From positions 1 to 47,438 of IMG/VR virus record IMGVR_UViG_3300036832_001178: 47,438 bases of DNA; one strand, given 5' to 3'. This stretch comes from a virus. A program made the translations under genes and the position numbers. This document shows positions 22,019 through 30,938 of the stretch, one piece after another (the stretch's first letter is position 1; every line of letters starts with the position of its first letter). The notes beneath the pieces are model-generated. The model worked only from the letters and a program-made list of their open reading frames with translations. It did no database searches and was not told the DNA's origin.

Positions 22019-22594
22019 CTATGTTACTATTTTCAAATCGGGTGGCACTGGTATATTATTTTTGGAACCACTGTTTCGTACTGCGGTTTTTAATCTATCT
22101 CGTGCATTTCTCTTGGCTTGAGTACTTCTAGCCCTGGTTTGTTTTCTTTTTGTCTCAGCTTTAATTGCTTGTGTCCGAGCTTTTTCTTCTTCCGCCTCAC
22201 GTAGTATTTGTGCAGTCCGAAGCCTTCTTTGGGCAGCTTCCCCTATCTTATCTTCCACCTGTCTTTTGTTTCTTTCCTGTTCCTTTCTAAGGTTCTCTTT
22301 TTCTTGAATCTTCTGGCGGCGTACTTCTTCCAACCGTCTTTCTATTTCTTCACGCCTGTCTTCAGCCATCATTTTATGAAATTCTCGAATCATTCTAAGC
22401 GAACTTCTTTCGGTTAATCCACACTTAACTACTAACCAACGTTCCATATACCATTCAGGACCGTATTGTCCGGATTTTATCTTATTCTGAATTTGCTGAT
22501 AAGTTTCATCGTAAGAAGCCGCAAAATTAAGCGTCTTCTTCCACAAAACAACCAACTTATTTGCATCATCATCTAGCTCATCAATACTAACCAT
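22019..22594 (-). CDS. Coiled-coil protein with DUF3102-like N-terminus
   Basis: The 191-residue protein has an N-terminal segment (SGQYGPEWYMERWLVVKCG, then SSLRMIREFHKM) similar in layout to its downstream neighbour and to DUF3102, then about 100 residues of Arg/Glu/Lys coiled coil (RREEIERRLEEVRRQK). AAGGA is seven bases before the ATG. The two neighbours may be diverged paralogues. Function unknown. Confidence 0.5.
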   Translation of the reverse strand: MVSIDELDDDANKLVVLWKKTLNFAASYDETYQQIQNKIKSGQYGPEWYMERWLVVKCGLTERSSLRMIREFHKMMAEDRREEIERRLEEVRRQKIQEKENLRKEQERNKRQVEDKIGEAAQRRLRTAQILREAEEEKARTQAIKAETKRKQTRARSTQAKRNARDRLKTAVRNSGSKNNIPVPPDLKIVT

Positions 22595-22616
22595 AACTTA
22601 TTCCTTCCAATGCTAA

Positions 22617-22653
22617 AAATAATCGGGGAATCCTTAGCATCCCCCGATTATTT
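22617..22653. terminator. Bidirectional terminator
   Basis: AAATAATCGGGG (22617-22628) and CCCCGATTATTT (22642-22653) form a 12-bp stem with A/T tracts on both sides, so it can terminate on either strand. On the minus strand it separates the genes at 22672 and 22019. Confidence 0.8.
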
Positions 22654-22671
22654 TATTGTCCCCGTTACTTT

Positions 22672-23082
22672 TTATTCAGCGGCGTCTTTTATATCTTCCG
22701 CTTTTTCCGTTTCATCCATCCCACCTCCGTCACCTGATGGTCCAGTCAATCGAACTGTAAGAACACCCTTTTTAGCACGCTGTACTTCCAGTTCCGGAAC
22801 ACCCTTGTCAATCAGAGTACGTACCTTACTACGGTCTCTACCACTATTCGGGTTGCCTTCCATTCTTAGAAGAACTTCCCGTTGGGTGGGGTTTTCCCCA
22901 TCTTGAAACTGACGCACAGCCGCCGATAAATCAGCAGAAGTGGCATTAGCAAGATTTGGTTCTGTTCCAGGCAACTGAACAATTAGCCTGTCATTGGGGT
23001 GTTCTATAGCGCGTTTACGCCAAAACAACAATTCTTCGTCCGGCATGTCTTTGGTAAGACGAAGAAAAACAAAAAAGTCCAT
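22672..23082 (-). CDS. Hypothetical protein
   Basis: The 136-residue protein starts at the ATG at 23082 (AAGG nine bases upstream); the open frame extends 22 codons further but overlaps an AT-rich control region with a CCTTATATAGATAAGG inverted repeat. It is charged, with a Gly-rich, acidic C-terminus. The segment NSGRDRSKVRTLIDKGVPEL resembles a winged or HTH-like turn, without proof. Confidence 0.5.
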   Translation of the reverse strand: MDFFVFLRLTKDMPDEELLFWRKRAIEHPNDRLIVQLPGTEPNLANATSADLSAAVRQFQDGENPTQREVLLRMEGNPNSGRDRSKVRTLIDKGVPELEVQRAKKGVLTVRLTGPSGDGGGMDETEKAEDIKDAAE

Positions 23083-23190
23083 AGAAATATACCTTTTCTC
23101 GCTTCGCACCGGAAGGATTTTCCGGCTAACCTTATCTATATAAGGCAATAAAATAACATTTCAAGCTTTTTCTTGTGTGGAATCAATTAC

Positions 23191-23313
23191 TTACTGTTTG
23201 GTTTCCCGAATCCTTAAAATATCCAGAATGGCAATCTTCACCGCGTTATCCTCATCAGCTTTGGTTTGGCGTTTTATTTCCTCGCGCATTATTTCAACCA
23301 GTACCACATACAT
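23191..23313 (-). CDS. Small 40-aa protein
   Basis: A short frame (MYVVLVEIMREEIKRQTK...) starts four bases after the stop of the gene at 23317 and fills the gap that would otherwise be empty. It is an amphipathic, charged helix by composition. Support is positional; the ribosome site is weak. Confidence 0.4.
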   Translation of the reverse strand: MYVVLVEIMREEIKRQTKADEDNAVKIAILDILRIRETKQ

Positions 23314-23316
23314 ACT

Positions 23317-24432
23317 TCATTTGATACGCCATCTAGCTACCGCCCTTTTTATCGGTGCAACCCACCTCTGCTTTATTGTTTTCTTCGGTTTTGGTAGCGG
23401 TTCCGACCGGCTAACCATTATATCCATTTGCTCACATATATTACCTGTATGGTTTGCCATTATTATGCACGTTATTCCCAAGCACCCGAAGGCATAGGCC
23501 TCCTGAAGTATTCTCCTCCATTTTTTCCTGTACTGCGCTGTTACACCTGTACCTGTAACCATCCAATCATCAGCCCGTTTTTTCCATACTATATTCATGC
23601 TCCCAAGAAACGGATGGCTTATGGCTACTAGCTCGCTCTGTCGCCATAAAGTCAACCGCTTATACTCATCTAATGCACCGGCTTCCAATGCCCGGTGTAA
23701 TAACTTATGCAACTTGGGATAAGAGTTATAACTCGGGATTATAATCTTGACCTTATCAGCCGCAAGTAAAAACTGTTTGTAAATTTCATCTAGTGACCTA
23801 CAGTCCTCCAATGGTTTCGGCGGTGGAGGTGGAGGTGTTTTAACCAGTTTCGGTTGTGGTTGTGGTCTTACTATCGGGATCAACCGTAGCTTAGGCTGCG
23901 GCGGAGGTGCCGGTTTGGGCAAAGGTGCTGGTAGTAAAGCGACCGGTTTCGACACCTGTTCCGGCTGCTGAACAACCGTAAGAAGCGGCTGCTGAACCGG
24001 CTTTGGCTTTGGTCTGGGTTTTGGTAAAGTACAGGTGGGGCAGAAGTATTGGCGGCGCTCGCCTCTACGTTCACCCCAACCCTTAAGATAGGTCGGTCCA
24101 CCACAATCTTCACAAGGTTTATCCGGTTTTAACCGGACAAGATCGCTGTGTTTTGCATGGGGAGTGGAATTTTTCCGCTCAACAAGTGGCAGCACAAAGG
24201 CATTAAAGTATAGCCATTGTGCTTTGTTTAAATCTAGATCAGTAGCTTCTATGTCTGTATCACGGTTATCACGCTTTGCTTTTATACGGTGTGATGAAGC
24301 TAACCGGCGCAATGCCGAGTGCATCGGTATAGCATCCGCGACTTCAATAAACACCTTACCTAGTGGTCGCCACTCCTCTGGCTTTATTGCGAGTGAAGTT
24401 ATTACTGTGTTTCGCCAGTTGGTTTCGATCAT
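23317..24432 (-). CDS. Hypothetical protein with zinc pairs and polyproline linker
   Basis: The 371-residue protein has a helical N-terminal region with RRLASSHRIKAKRDNRD, a CEDCGG...CPTC zinc ribbon near 107-133, a long Pro/Lys/Gln linker (about 135-210) and a conserved-looking C-terminal domain containing CRSLDEIYKQFL and basic HTH-like segments. It starts by ATGA overlap with the ParB-like gene, so the two are coupled and may work together. No known family recognised. Confidence 0.55.
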   Translation of the reverse strand: MIETNWRNTVITSLAIKPEEWRPLGKVFIEVADAIPMHSALRRLASSHRIKAKRDNRDTDIEATDLDLNKAQWLYFNAFVLPLVERKNSTPHAKHSDLVRLKPDKPCEDCGGPTYLKGWGERRGERRQYFCPTCTLPKPRPKPKPVQQPLLTVVQQPEQVSKPVALLPAPLPKPAPPPQPKLRLIPIVRPQPQPKLVKTPPPPPPKPLEDCRSLDEIYKQFLLAADKVKIIIPSYNSYPKLHKLLHRALEAGALDEYKRLTLWRQSELVAISHPFLGSMNIVWKKRADDWMVTGTGVTAQYRKKWRRILQEAYAFGCLGITCIIMANHTGNICEQMDIMVSRSEPLPKPKKTIKQRWVAPIKRAVARWRIK

Positions 24433-25421
24433 TCAGCCGCCTGACTTGAGGGGTCGATTTGGTCAATGTGGAACAATGCCGCTTTGACATCCTTGGCGCT
24501 ATCGATAAGCTGCTCAAGTATATCCATCGCCCGTCTACGGTCAGTCAAGCTGGCAAGGAACAAAGCATCAATACCCTTGTCTAGATGCTTAATAAACCGC
24601 TTGGCATCCGACAGCATCTTGTTGGCGGGTTGTTGCGGTAACTTACCGTGCCGCGCACTGCTCCTTGCTTCGGAATCGATAGCATCTTTTTGGTAACGGG
24701 ATATGATCTTTGCCGCATCACTTTCACTCTTTGACTTAATTACTTCGGTGACCATATCTTCTACAGTCTGCGATGTAATAAGCCGATGGCTCATCGCGCA
24801 GGATACCGCATTATTATAGGTGACGTCTGAGTGAATGCGGTTTAGCGCGGTATACATGCGCGCAGGGATCCGCAATTTCTTGAAGTCCCAGTTATGCATC
24901 ATTCCGCGCTGGCAAGCACGATGGTCACTTAAAGCACTAAATAAAGCATTTGGCTTTAAGCTCCACTCCTTTGCTAATTGCTTGATGGCGATGCCGTGCT
25001 TGATGTGAATATCAATCACCAACCGGATCTGTTCGGCAATTGATACACCGGTCCCTTCCAGTGTATTTAACTGCTTGTATAAGACATCGCGGCGGTATTC
25101 ATCAGGTTCGGTGATACAATAAGCATCAAAACCCTTTTTTAAAGCTTCGATGGCGGCACAGGAACGGTGAACACCGCCGGCAATAATCCATTTATATTGC
25201 CCACCAGGTGGCAAGTTCAGTAACACAATGGCGCCAAACTCCACCCCGTCAAGCATCTCGACCCCGTATTTTGTCACCTTATCGTCATCGATAGCACGGG
25301 TCAGCCTTGCCGGGTTTTCTTTTGACGCCTTAATATCGATTTCGGTAAACGGGACAAACTGCCGGTATTCATACTTGTATAGACCTCGCTTCAAAAAGTT
25401 GTCTGTCTTGAGTTCCTTCAT
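24429..25421 (-). CDS. ParB/Spo0J-like protein
   Basis: From the ATG at 25421 (GGGAG seven bases upstream) the 330-residue protein shows the ParB N-terminal pattern: NPARLTRAI near 36, VEFGAIVLLNL near 60, and IIAGGVHRSCAA around 79-90, where GGxHR is the CTP- or nucleotide-binding signature. A helix-turn-helix follows (IKQLAKEWSLKPNALFSAL, about 145-165), then a helical C-terminus. In phages such proteins act as DNA-binding regulators or in modification; there is no parA nearby, so partition is not supported. Two CGTATA promoter-like motifs lie upstream. Confidence 0.72.
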   Translation of the reverse strand: MKELKTDNFLKRGLYKYEYRQFVPFTEIDIKASKENPARLTRAIDDDKVTKYGVEMLDGVEFGAIVLLNLPPGGQYKWIIAGGVHRSCAAIEALKKGFDAYCITEPDEYRRDVLYKQLNTLEGTGVSIAEQIRLVIDIHIKHGIAIKQLAKEWSLKPNALFSALSDHRACQRGMMHNWDFKKLRIPARMYTALNRIHSDVTYNNAVSCAMSHRLITSQTVEDMVTEVIKSKSESDAAKIISRYQKDAIDSEARSSARHGKLPQQPANKMLSDAKRFIKHLDKGIDALFLASLTDRRRAMDILEQLIDSAKDVKAALFHIDQIDPSSQAAE

Positions 25422-25479
25422 AGTGCTACTCCCACGCAAGGATTTACGGACAACACTTATATACTGGTCTGTGCGACAA

Positions 25480-25513
25480 CTATACGCAAGTCACCCGCTA
25501 GCTATATATACGC
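25480..25513 (-). promoter_or_regulatory. Two CGTATA promoter-like motifs before the ParB-like gene
   Basis: On the minus strand GCGTATATATA (25503-25513) and GCGTATAG (25480-25486) follow each other 23 bp apart, 60-90 nt upstream of the ATG at 25421. Confidence 0.5.
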
Positions 25514-25523
25514 GCGTACTTTT

Positions 25524-26546
25524 TTAAAGTACAGTCTTATATCCGCTACGTACATTATGGCTTCCGCGCCCACGCGGGTGCGGACTCCACCAGTATACGC
25601 CGGTTTTTCTTACCTTTAAGTGACCACGAACCAGTGTCAACCGTGCCTGTTCACGGTTGGTAATACCCACCGACTTCGCTCGGTTTGCTTGTACCCGTGA
25701 CAGTGATAACCGTGTCACCACAAACTCTTTGAGCGGTGCCTTTCGGTTCCGCCCGCGCGCCCGGTTTAACTTAGTGAAGTCGTCGGTTGTGCGATCAAGT
25801 ATGGTTTTACTGTTCAGCATAATCAAAAATGATGAAAAGAACGGTAACTCACCGACAAGATCATCTACATACGAATTAAGCTGCGGTTGTGACAGTGCAT
25901 TGGCCTCGAATAGAAACTGGCACGATTCATTTAATACCAGTGCCGATCTCTTTTCGAGGGCAATAAACGCCGCCCGCTCTGTCGGTTCCTTTAATAGATG
26001 GCCCCAACGGGTGGACATCCTACAGCTATCGACAACCGCATTCTCTGACTCATAGCTACTAAACTTCTGCTGGTAAGAATCAGATAACTCCTTGTACAGT
26101 GATACAGTCGGGTTCTTTGCGGATAGCTGGCTGTATATCGGTGCGGCGTTTTCAGTCCAATCAAAAGCTAAAGCAAACGGGCACAGACTCACCCCGTATT
26201 GCCTATGGTTCCATGAAAAATAAGCGACACCTCTGTGGAATGTATCGTCACTGGCAACAAATAAACAACCCATCCGATCCGGGGCATCCTTACCGTTACT
26301 AAACCCGCCTTGGCGCTTGATAGTTTCCACCCATGTATACTTATAGGGGAGGCGGTTTAGCGGTAAAGCCTGAAGTAAAGTGGTCGGTCGCGCCGACATT
26401 ACATGGTTACAGGCTTGTGCCACACTTTCGGTTAGTTCAAAACACTGCGCTTGTTTTAGGTTTCTGCAGAAAAACGAGAAGGAGCGGTACGCTAGTTTAT
26501 CGTATATACTTCCCGGCAGTGCCATAATTTCATCGAACAACCGCAT
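25524..26546 (-). CDS. Uncharacterised phage protein
   Basis: The 340-residue protein has a helical N-terminus, a Cys/His/Trp-rich middle (GVAYFSWNHRQYGVSLCPFA) and a basic C-terminus ending near RGHLKVRKTGVYWWSPHPRG. I associate this ending, from memory, with uncharacterised genes in alphaproteobacterial phages and prophages; a database search would settle it. The C-terminal basic motif may bind nucleic acid. It is the first gene of the leftward arm, directly at the divergent junction. Confidence 0.6.
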   Translation of the reverse strand: MRLFDEIMALPGSIYDKLAYRSFSFFCRNLKQAQCFELTESVAQACNHVMSARPTTLLQALPLNRLPYKYTWVETIKRQGGFSNGKDAPDRMGCLFVASDDTFHRGVAYFSWNHRQYGVSLCPFALAFDWTENAAPIYSQLSAKNPTVSLYKELSDSYQQKFSSYESENAVVDSCRMSTRWGHLLKEPTERAAFIALEKRSALVLNESCQFLFEANALSQPQLNSYVDDLVGELPFFSSFLIMLNSKTILDRTTDDFTKLNRARGRNRKAPLKEFVVTRLSLSRVQANRAKSVGITNREQARLTLVRGHLKVRKTGVYWWSPHPRGRGSHNVRSGYKTVL

Positions 26547-26555
26547 TTCTCTAAC

Positions 26556-26565
26556 CGTATATATT
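26556..26565 (+). promoter_or_regulatory. Rightward promoter-like CGTATATATT
   Basis: CGTATATATT on the plus strand lies about 53 nt before the first rightward gene (26618). It matches the left-arm motif. Confidence 0.5.
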
Positions 26566-26584
26566 AGGTATCACCTTCACTCTC

Positions 26585-26594
26585 AATATATACG
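26585..26594 (-). promoter_or_regulatory. Leftward promoter-like CGTATATATT
   Basis: The minus strand reads CGTATATATT about 39 nt before the ATG at 26546, with TTTACA 18 bp upstream. It faces the plus-strand copy at 26556-26565, so the predicted transcripts start within a few bases of each other. Confidence 0.5.
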
Positions 26595-26617
26595 AAAAAG
26601 GTTCACGGAGTGTAAAC

Positions 26618-27127
26618 ATGCCGCGTGCCGGGTACAAGGATATACTGGAATCGGTTCCGTATCTTAAGAGAAACGAACTCGAAGAATTACGGCTGCGGGT
26701 GAACTTTAACTTAAAGGCTAAATCAACATCACCGGTAAAAGAACCGATAGAATCGGAGGACTGGATACTTGAAGGCATCAAGACAGAAATAGAACGGCGC
26801 GGGTTAATGGATAAAGGAATGCAGTTTCGCATCAAGAATAACACATCGTTCCAAGGTTTTCAGACTAAATCACAAGCGGTGCGTGAGTTACTTGCCAAGG
26901 CCGCACCCGATCTAACAGTAATCGAACGCCGGTACTTAGGTGAAGTCGCCGCTAAAGAACTAGCCCGTTATATCGAGGGATGGAATAGTGAAGATTACCA
27001 GGTAGTAATTTCACTGCACACATTACTTCGGTATGTCGACCGTATACCCGAAGCAATCGAACACTCCTTCCCCGGTTATATTGCTTCACAAATGCTAGGT
27101 ATTATCATTACTCATCGGTTCAAGTAA
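26618..27127 (+). CDS. Hypothetical protein, first rightward gene
   Basis: A 169-residue protein with CGGAG seven bases before its ATG. It contains a charged helical N-terminus (YLKRNELEELRLRVNF) and a helical C-terminus with DYQVVISLHTLLRYVDRIP. It precedes the replicative helicase and could be a helicase loader or partner, but no motif shows this. Confidence 0.55.
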   Translation: MPRAGYKDILESVPYLKRNELEELRLRVNFNLKAKSTSPVKEPIESEDWILEGIKTEIERRGLMDKGMQFRIKNNTSFQGFQTKSQAVRELLAKAAPDLTVIERRYLGEVAAKELARYIEGWNSEDYQVVISLHTLLRYVDRIPEAIEHSFPGYIASQMLGIIITHRFK

Positions 27128-27130
27128 AAC

Positions 27131-27228
27131 AGTAGAGAAAGCCGTAGGGAATACCTGTTTTACTTTCGGCTGTAGGGGTAGCCTAAAAGGGCTTCACCTA
27201 ACCAGAACCGTACCACAACGGCCCTCTA
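27131..27228 (+). promoter_or_regulatory. Class IV structured element, copy 1
   Basis: Between the 169-aa gene and the helicase lies a structured segment. AAAACAG/CTGTTTT and AGCCG/CGGCT interleave as a pseudoknot, followed by AGGGGTAGCC...GGCTTCACCT and CCAGAACCGTACCACAACGG. Very similar text occurs at 42880-42985 and, more diverged, at 40050-40110. Confidence 0.45.
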
Positions 27229-27260
27229 GCCCGTTCTAAACTTCAAGGTAGCTAGCCGCT

Positions 27261-28775
27261 ATGCCTGAGGACAAGCTTCCCCTAAGTATCCAAGAGTCCA
27301 TTACCACAGCGGTAGCACTTGTAAACGATGACAATGCTACTGTCATCGCATCACAAGTAGAACCGAAGTTATTTGACGAACCGTTGGATGAGATAATATC
27401 CCGGTCGTTGGATTACAGAAAACAGTATAACCGCGCACCGGGTAAGCAACACATTGACGATTTATTTTCTGATGTATTGGAAAACACCAAGCACAAGCTT
27501 CACCAAGTGTATATGAAGATCATCAATGGAATGGTTAGGCAAGCGGACGGCCTTGATACAAGCTATGTCCTCAAGCGGGTTTCGACCTTTGTCCATTTTA
27601 TGCACATTCGTATAGGTCTAATGGAGGCGGGCGACCGCTTCAATAAAGGCGGTGACAATGCGTTTGATGATCTAGAAGCTATCTTTAGAAGAATACTCAG
27701 GATAAAAAACACACCGCGCGATTATGGTTTTACACTAAACGAACCCCGTGCATTAGATTTTCTAATGCGGGAAAAGGGTAATGATTATTGTCCTATAGGC
27801 ATCCCTGTTTTTGATGCCCACGGTGTTCACCCGGCAAGAAAAGAACTGCTTCTCTTTATTGCCGCGCGTAACCGTGGTAAATCGCAATTCCTAAACCACT
27901 GTGCTAAATCAGCGTATCTACAAGGATGGAGAGCTATATACTATACACTGGAAAATTCGGCGGAAATGACCGCCATGCGGTTATTTCAGACACTATTTAA
28001 CGGTGTCCGTCGCCATCAATACACAAAAGATGATAAAGGAAAAGAGCGGGATAAAGATTACAGCTATATCGAGTTCGTCAATAAGGATAATGAAAAAACC
28101 GGTTTTACTGAAGTCTCATTAAAACCGAATTGGTATGTTACTGACAAGGATGACTCATTAGACTACTTGAAAACTAAAATCAACGAAGAATTTAAACTAA
28201 AGAATATCCGCATTCGGTCGTTACCTACCGGTAGAATGTCCTACAATGATCTTCAAAAAGACCTGGATGAACTGGCTATAGTCGAAAAGTTTGAACCGGA
28301 AGTCGTATTGATTGATATGCCGCAATTAATGCGCATGCCGCGCAACAAACAGGGATGGGAAGCCTTAGAAGAGTTGACTATTGATCTTCGCGGGTTAGCT
28401 GTTGACCGTAATTTGGCTATGGTAGTACCGCAACAAGGGACCAGAAGTTCAGAATCGGCAACAAGTATTCAGAGTTTCCACGGTTCCGGTAGTATCGCCA
28501 TGTTCGGTATTGCCGACAATGCGATTACTTATAGCCAAACAAGAAGTGAAGAAGAACATGGTATGGCACGCCTGTTTGCCGCAAAGGTGAGAAATGATTC
28601 AGCACGCTTCACCGTATTAATAACACAGCACTACCCTACCGGACAATTTGTCATGGACTCACGGTTACTGTCAAAAGACCTAGGCGATGAACTAAAGAAA
28701 TACATCGGTGAACCGGCAAAGGGTAGGGATGAAGATTATGAAGATGACGAACCAGAAAGCATTACCAGAGGTTAG
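27261..28775 (+). CDS. DnaB-type replicative DNA helicase
   Basis: The 504-residue protein has a helical N-terminal domain, then a RecA-like ATPase core: Walker A AARNRGKSQ near 201-209 preceded by LLLFIA, the YTLENS motif (DnaB H1a/H2 region), Walker B VVLIDMPQLM near 345, and QQGTRSSESATS with a FHGSGSIAM segment typical of DnaB family motif H3/H4. It should unwind the replication fork as a hexamer, with the primase encoded on the left arm. The Walker A has ARNRGKS instead of GxxxxGK(S/T), a variant common in phage DnaB proteins. The C-terminus is acidic. Confidence 0.85.
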   Translation: MPEDKLPLSIQESITTAVALVNDDNATVIASQVEPKLFDEPLDEIISRSLDYRKQYNRAPGKQHIDDLFSDVLENTKHKLHQVYMKIINGMVRQADGLDTSYVLKRVSTFVHFMHIRIGLMEAGDRFNKGGDNAFDDLEAIFRRILRIKNTPRDYGFTLNEPRALDFLMREKGNDYCPIGIPVFDAHGVHPARKELLLFIAARNRGKSQFLNHCAKSAYLQGWRAIYYTLENSAEMTAMRLFQTLFNGVRRHQYTKDDKGKERDKDYSYIEFVNKDNEKTGFTEVSLKPNWYVTDKDDSLDYLKTKINEEFKLKNIRIRSLPTGRMSYNDLQKDLDELAIVEKFEPEVVLIDMPQLMRMPRNKQGWEALEELTIDLRGLAVDRNLAMVVPQQGTRSSESATSIQSFHGSGSIAMFGIADNAITYSQTRSEEEHGMARLFAAKVRNDSARFTVLITQHYPTGQFVMDSRLLSKDLGDELKKYIGEPAKGRDEDYEDDEPESITRG

Positions 28776-28778
28776 AAG

Positions 28779-29057
28779 ATGTCCGTTACCGAAGAAAATC
28801 TACGTACCGAAGGATACCGTTTCGTCCGTCAATTACCCAACGGACGCTGGATAGGTATTATGCAAATGAACTTCACTTGGGGTCTATTTGTCGGTCTTGA
28901 TGAAACCGGGTGGTACTCTTACCGCTACTGTTACAAAAACCTTATTGAAGCAGTGACTGATTCAATATTATGGAATGGCGAAGATAACCCGCCAGGTAAA
29001 TGGATAGTTCGCAAAGGTCTAGGCGGCGATTTACATAACCCACGCGACGACCTGTAG
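28779..29057 (+). CDS. Small hypothetical protein between two helicases
   Basis: A 92-residue protein rich in Trp and Tyr (GLDETGWYSYRYCYKN) with AGAGG seven bases before its ATG, four bases after the helicase stop. No family recognised. Its place suggests a replication-linked role, unproven. Confidence 0.6.
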   Translation: MSVTEENLRTEGYRFVRQLPNGRWIGIMQMNFTWGLFVGLDETGWYSYRYCYKNLIEAVTDSILWNGEDNPPGKWIVRKGLGGDLHNPRDDL

Positions 29058-29066
29058 GAAATAGCC

Positions 29067-30671
29067 ATGCCTGTACCTAAATTTGTAGTCGAACAATACT
29101 TAACCAGGCCGGTTGACACCAAAGAGTGGTACAAGAAACTGACACCGCTGGAAGTGGAAGCGGATCTGGCACTCATCAAACCGCCGCACAAGTTCACAAT
29201 ACCGACGTTTAGACTAGACCAAAAGGTGTGTTTTCTTCGCGGTATTGCCGACCCCGAAACCATGATAATGACCGATTTAGGCCTCGGTAAAACCGGTGTA
29301 AGCCTAGAATTACTGTCTTATTTCTATACACACGGTTTTATTCGGCGGGCCTTTGTTTTTACACCGACCGATGAAGTATGCGAAGGGTGGGAAGACGAGA
29401 TAAAGAAATGGGGTTTTAAGATCCCGTATATTCGTTTACCAAAATCCAGTTCAGTTGCTAAATGGAAGAAACTTGAGACCTTTGACACCGGGATAATAAT
29501 CGGCACGTTTGCCGGTGTATCCGCTATGGTAGCGACACTGGACATAATGGTTGATAAAAAGGGTAACCCGTTAGTGGATGCTGACGGCAACCCGACCGGT
29601 AAGAAGAAGCGCCAGATAAAGAAGGACCTCATCCTTAAACTAATCGAAAGCGTTGACGCGGTAGTATTCGACCAGTCAACAAAACTAGGCAACCGCGAAT
29701 CACTTCAATTTCAAGTATGCAACGAGTTCTCGGTCAATTCACAGATCCGTTATAGCCTAGCCGGGCGTGCTTACGGTCGCGATCCGTTTATTCTATGGTC
29801 GCAGTTCTATGTGACAGATCGCGGTAAAGCGTTCGGCACATCACCGGGCCTATTCCGCGAGGCGTTCTTTCGCCGGGTAGAACACAGCTTCGCGACTACT
29901 TGGGAGTTTAGAAAACGCCGCGCTAAGATATTCCAACATTATATGCTACCGTCATCAATACAGTATACAGTCGAAGAGTGTGTTGATTTACCGCCTAAGA
30001 ATTACGTCATAAAGGAGTGTGAGTTTCCTGAAGAAAACTGGGCGTACTACGAAAAGGAACGCCAAGCATTACTTGAGACCAGAGGTAATTGGCGAGAAGT
30101 CAGCAATGCTTTTCTCCGTATGCGCCAGATATCTTCCGGGTTTGTCGGTTTTCTTGATGATGAAACCGACGAACGTGCACAGATTGCCTTTAAAGACAAC
30201 CCGAAGCTAAACCTGTTAATGGAACTGCTTGAAGAACTACCCGAAGACAAGAAAATCTTAATATTTCATGAGTTCAATTATTCCGGTCGCAATATATCGG
30301 AAGAATTGACCAAGCGTAAGTATAAACACGGGTGGTTATGGGGCGGCACAAAGAATTGGACACCGATAAAAGACAGCTTCAATAACGATCCTGATTATCG
30401 AATACTAGTGGCAAACACCCGGAAGGCGTCGATGGGGTTAAACCTCCAAGCCGCGTGTTACACCATTTTTTATGAATCGCCGGTAAGTGTTATTGACCGT
30501 TACGAGTGTGAAGGCAGGACATACCGCACCGGACAAAAGGAAAAGACATTCTTCTATGACCTAGTAATGCAAGATTCAGTGGATGAAAAGATACTGCAGT
30601 TCCATGCGGAAGGTAAAGATTTGTACGAAGCCTTGCGACAGGATCCGGTAAAGATAGTCAAGGGGCGGTGA
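29067..30671 (+). CDS. SNF2-family superfamily 2 helicase
   Basis: The 534-residue protein shows motif I TDLGLGKTG (70-77), motif Ia VFTPTDEV, a motif II position VVFDQSTKLGN near 200-210 (DQST in place of DEAH/DE-x-H), motif III YSLAGRAYGRDP, and in the C-terminal lobe VANTRKASMGLNLQAA (motif V) and EGRTYRTGQKEKT (motif VI, the QR-x-x-RxGQ signature of SNF2 enzymes). It likely moves along DNA during recombination or repair. The replaced acidic motif II is notable but seen in some phage SNF2-like proteins. It is followed directly by a coupled small gene. Confidence 0.82.
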   Translation: MPVPKFVVEQYLTRPVDTKEWYKKLTPLEVEADLALIKPPHKFTIPTFRLDQKVCFLRGIADPETMIMTDLGLGKTGVSLELLSYFYTHGFIRRAFVFTPTDEVCEGWEDEIKKWGFKIPYIRLPKSSSVAKWKKLETFDTGIIIGTFAGVSAMVATLDIMVDKKGNPLVDADGNPTGKKKRQIKKDLILKLIESVDAVVFDQSTKLGNRESLQFQVCNEFSVNSQIRYSLAGRAYGRDPFILWSQFYVTDRGKAFGTSPGLFREAFFRRVEHSFATTWEFRKRRAKIFQHYMLPSSIQYTVEECVDLPPKNYVIKECEFPEENWAYYEKERQALLETRGNWREVSNAFLRMRQISSGFVGFLDDETDERAQIAFKDNPKLNLLMELLEELPEDKKILIFHEFNYSGRNISEELTKRKYKHGWLWGGTKNWTPIKDSFNNDPDYRILVANTRKASMGLNLQAACYTIFYESPVSVIDRYECEGRTYRTGQKEKTFFYDLVMQDSVDEKILQFHAEGKDLYEALRQDPVKIVKGR

Positions 30672-30673
30672 CA

Positions 30674-30937
30674 ATGGCATTTATTGTTCAGGTAGTGACG
30701 GAGTGTCCGTTAAAAGACAAGTACCTTTTGATGTACGACCCAGAACTGGATGACGACGAAACCTACACTCTTGTGGTAGTCGACCAGCTAAGGGAAGCAA
30801 AACGGTTTGACACCGTCGGGGAAGCGGTCGAGTACTGTTCCCAAGTATGTCCTAACCCGCCGAAGCTGTGGTACGATCAGTCACTGGAATACCGACCGTT
30901 GATTGTTTCACTCAACTTCCGCTTTATCGAGGTGTAG
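30674..30937 (+). CDS. Small hypothetical protein
   Basis: An 87-residue protein starting at the ATG three bases after the helicase stop (GGGGCGG upstream). It is a mixed alpha/beta sequence (AFIVQVVTECPLKDKYLLMY) with a helix matching VDQLREAKRFDTVGEAVEYC. Its layout resembles the next two genes, which may be diverged paralogues. Unknown function. Confidence 0.6.
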   Translation: MAFIVQVVTECPLKDKYLLMYDPELDDDETYTLVVVDQLREAKRFDTVGEAVEYCSQVCPNPPKLWYDQSLEYRPLIVSLNFRFIEV

Positions 30938-30938
30938 T

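Noticed and set aside
24429-25421. ParB-like protein as part of a partition system
   Set aside because: No parA-like ATPase is in the window and no centromere array adjoins it; a regulatory role is more likely.
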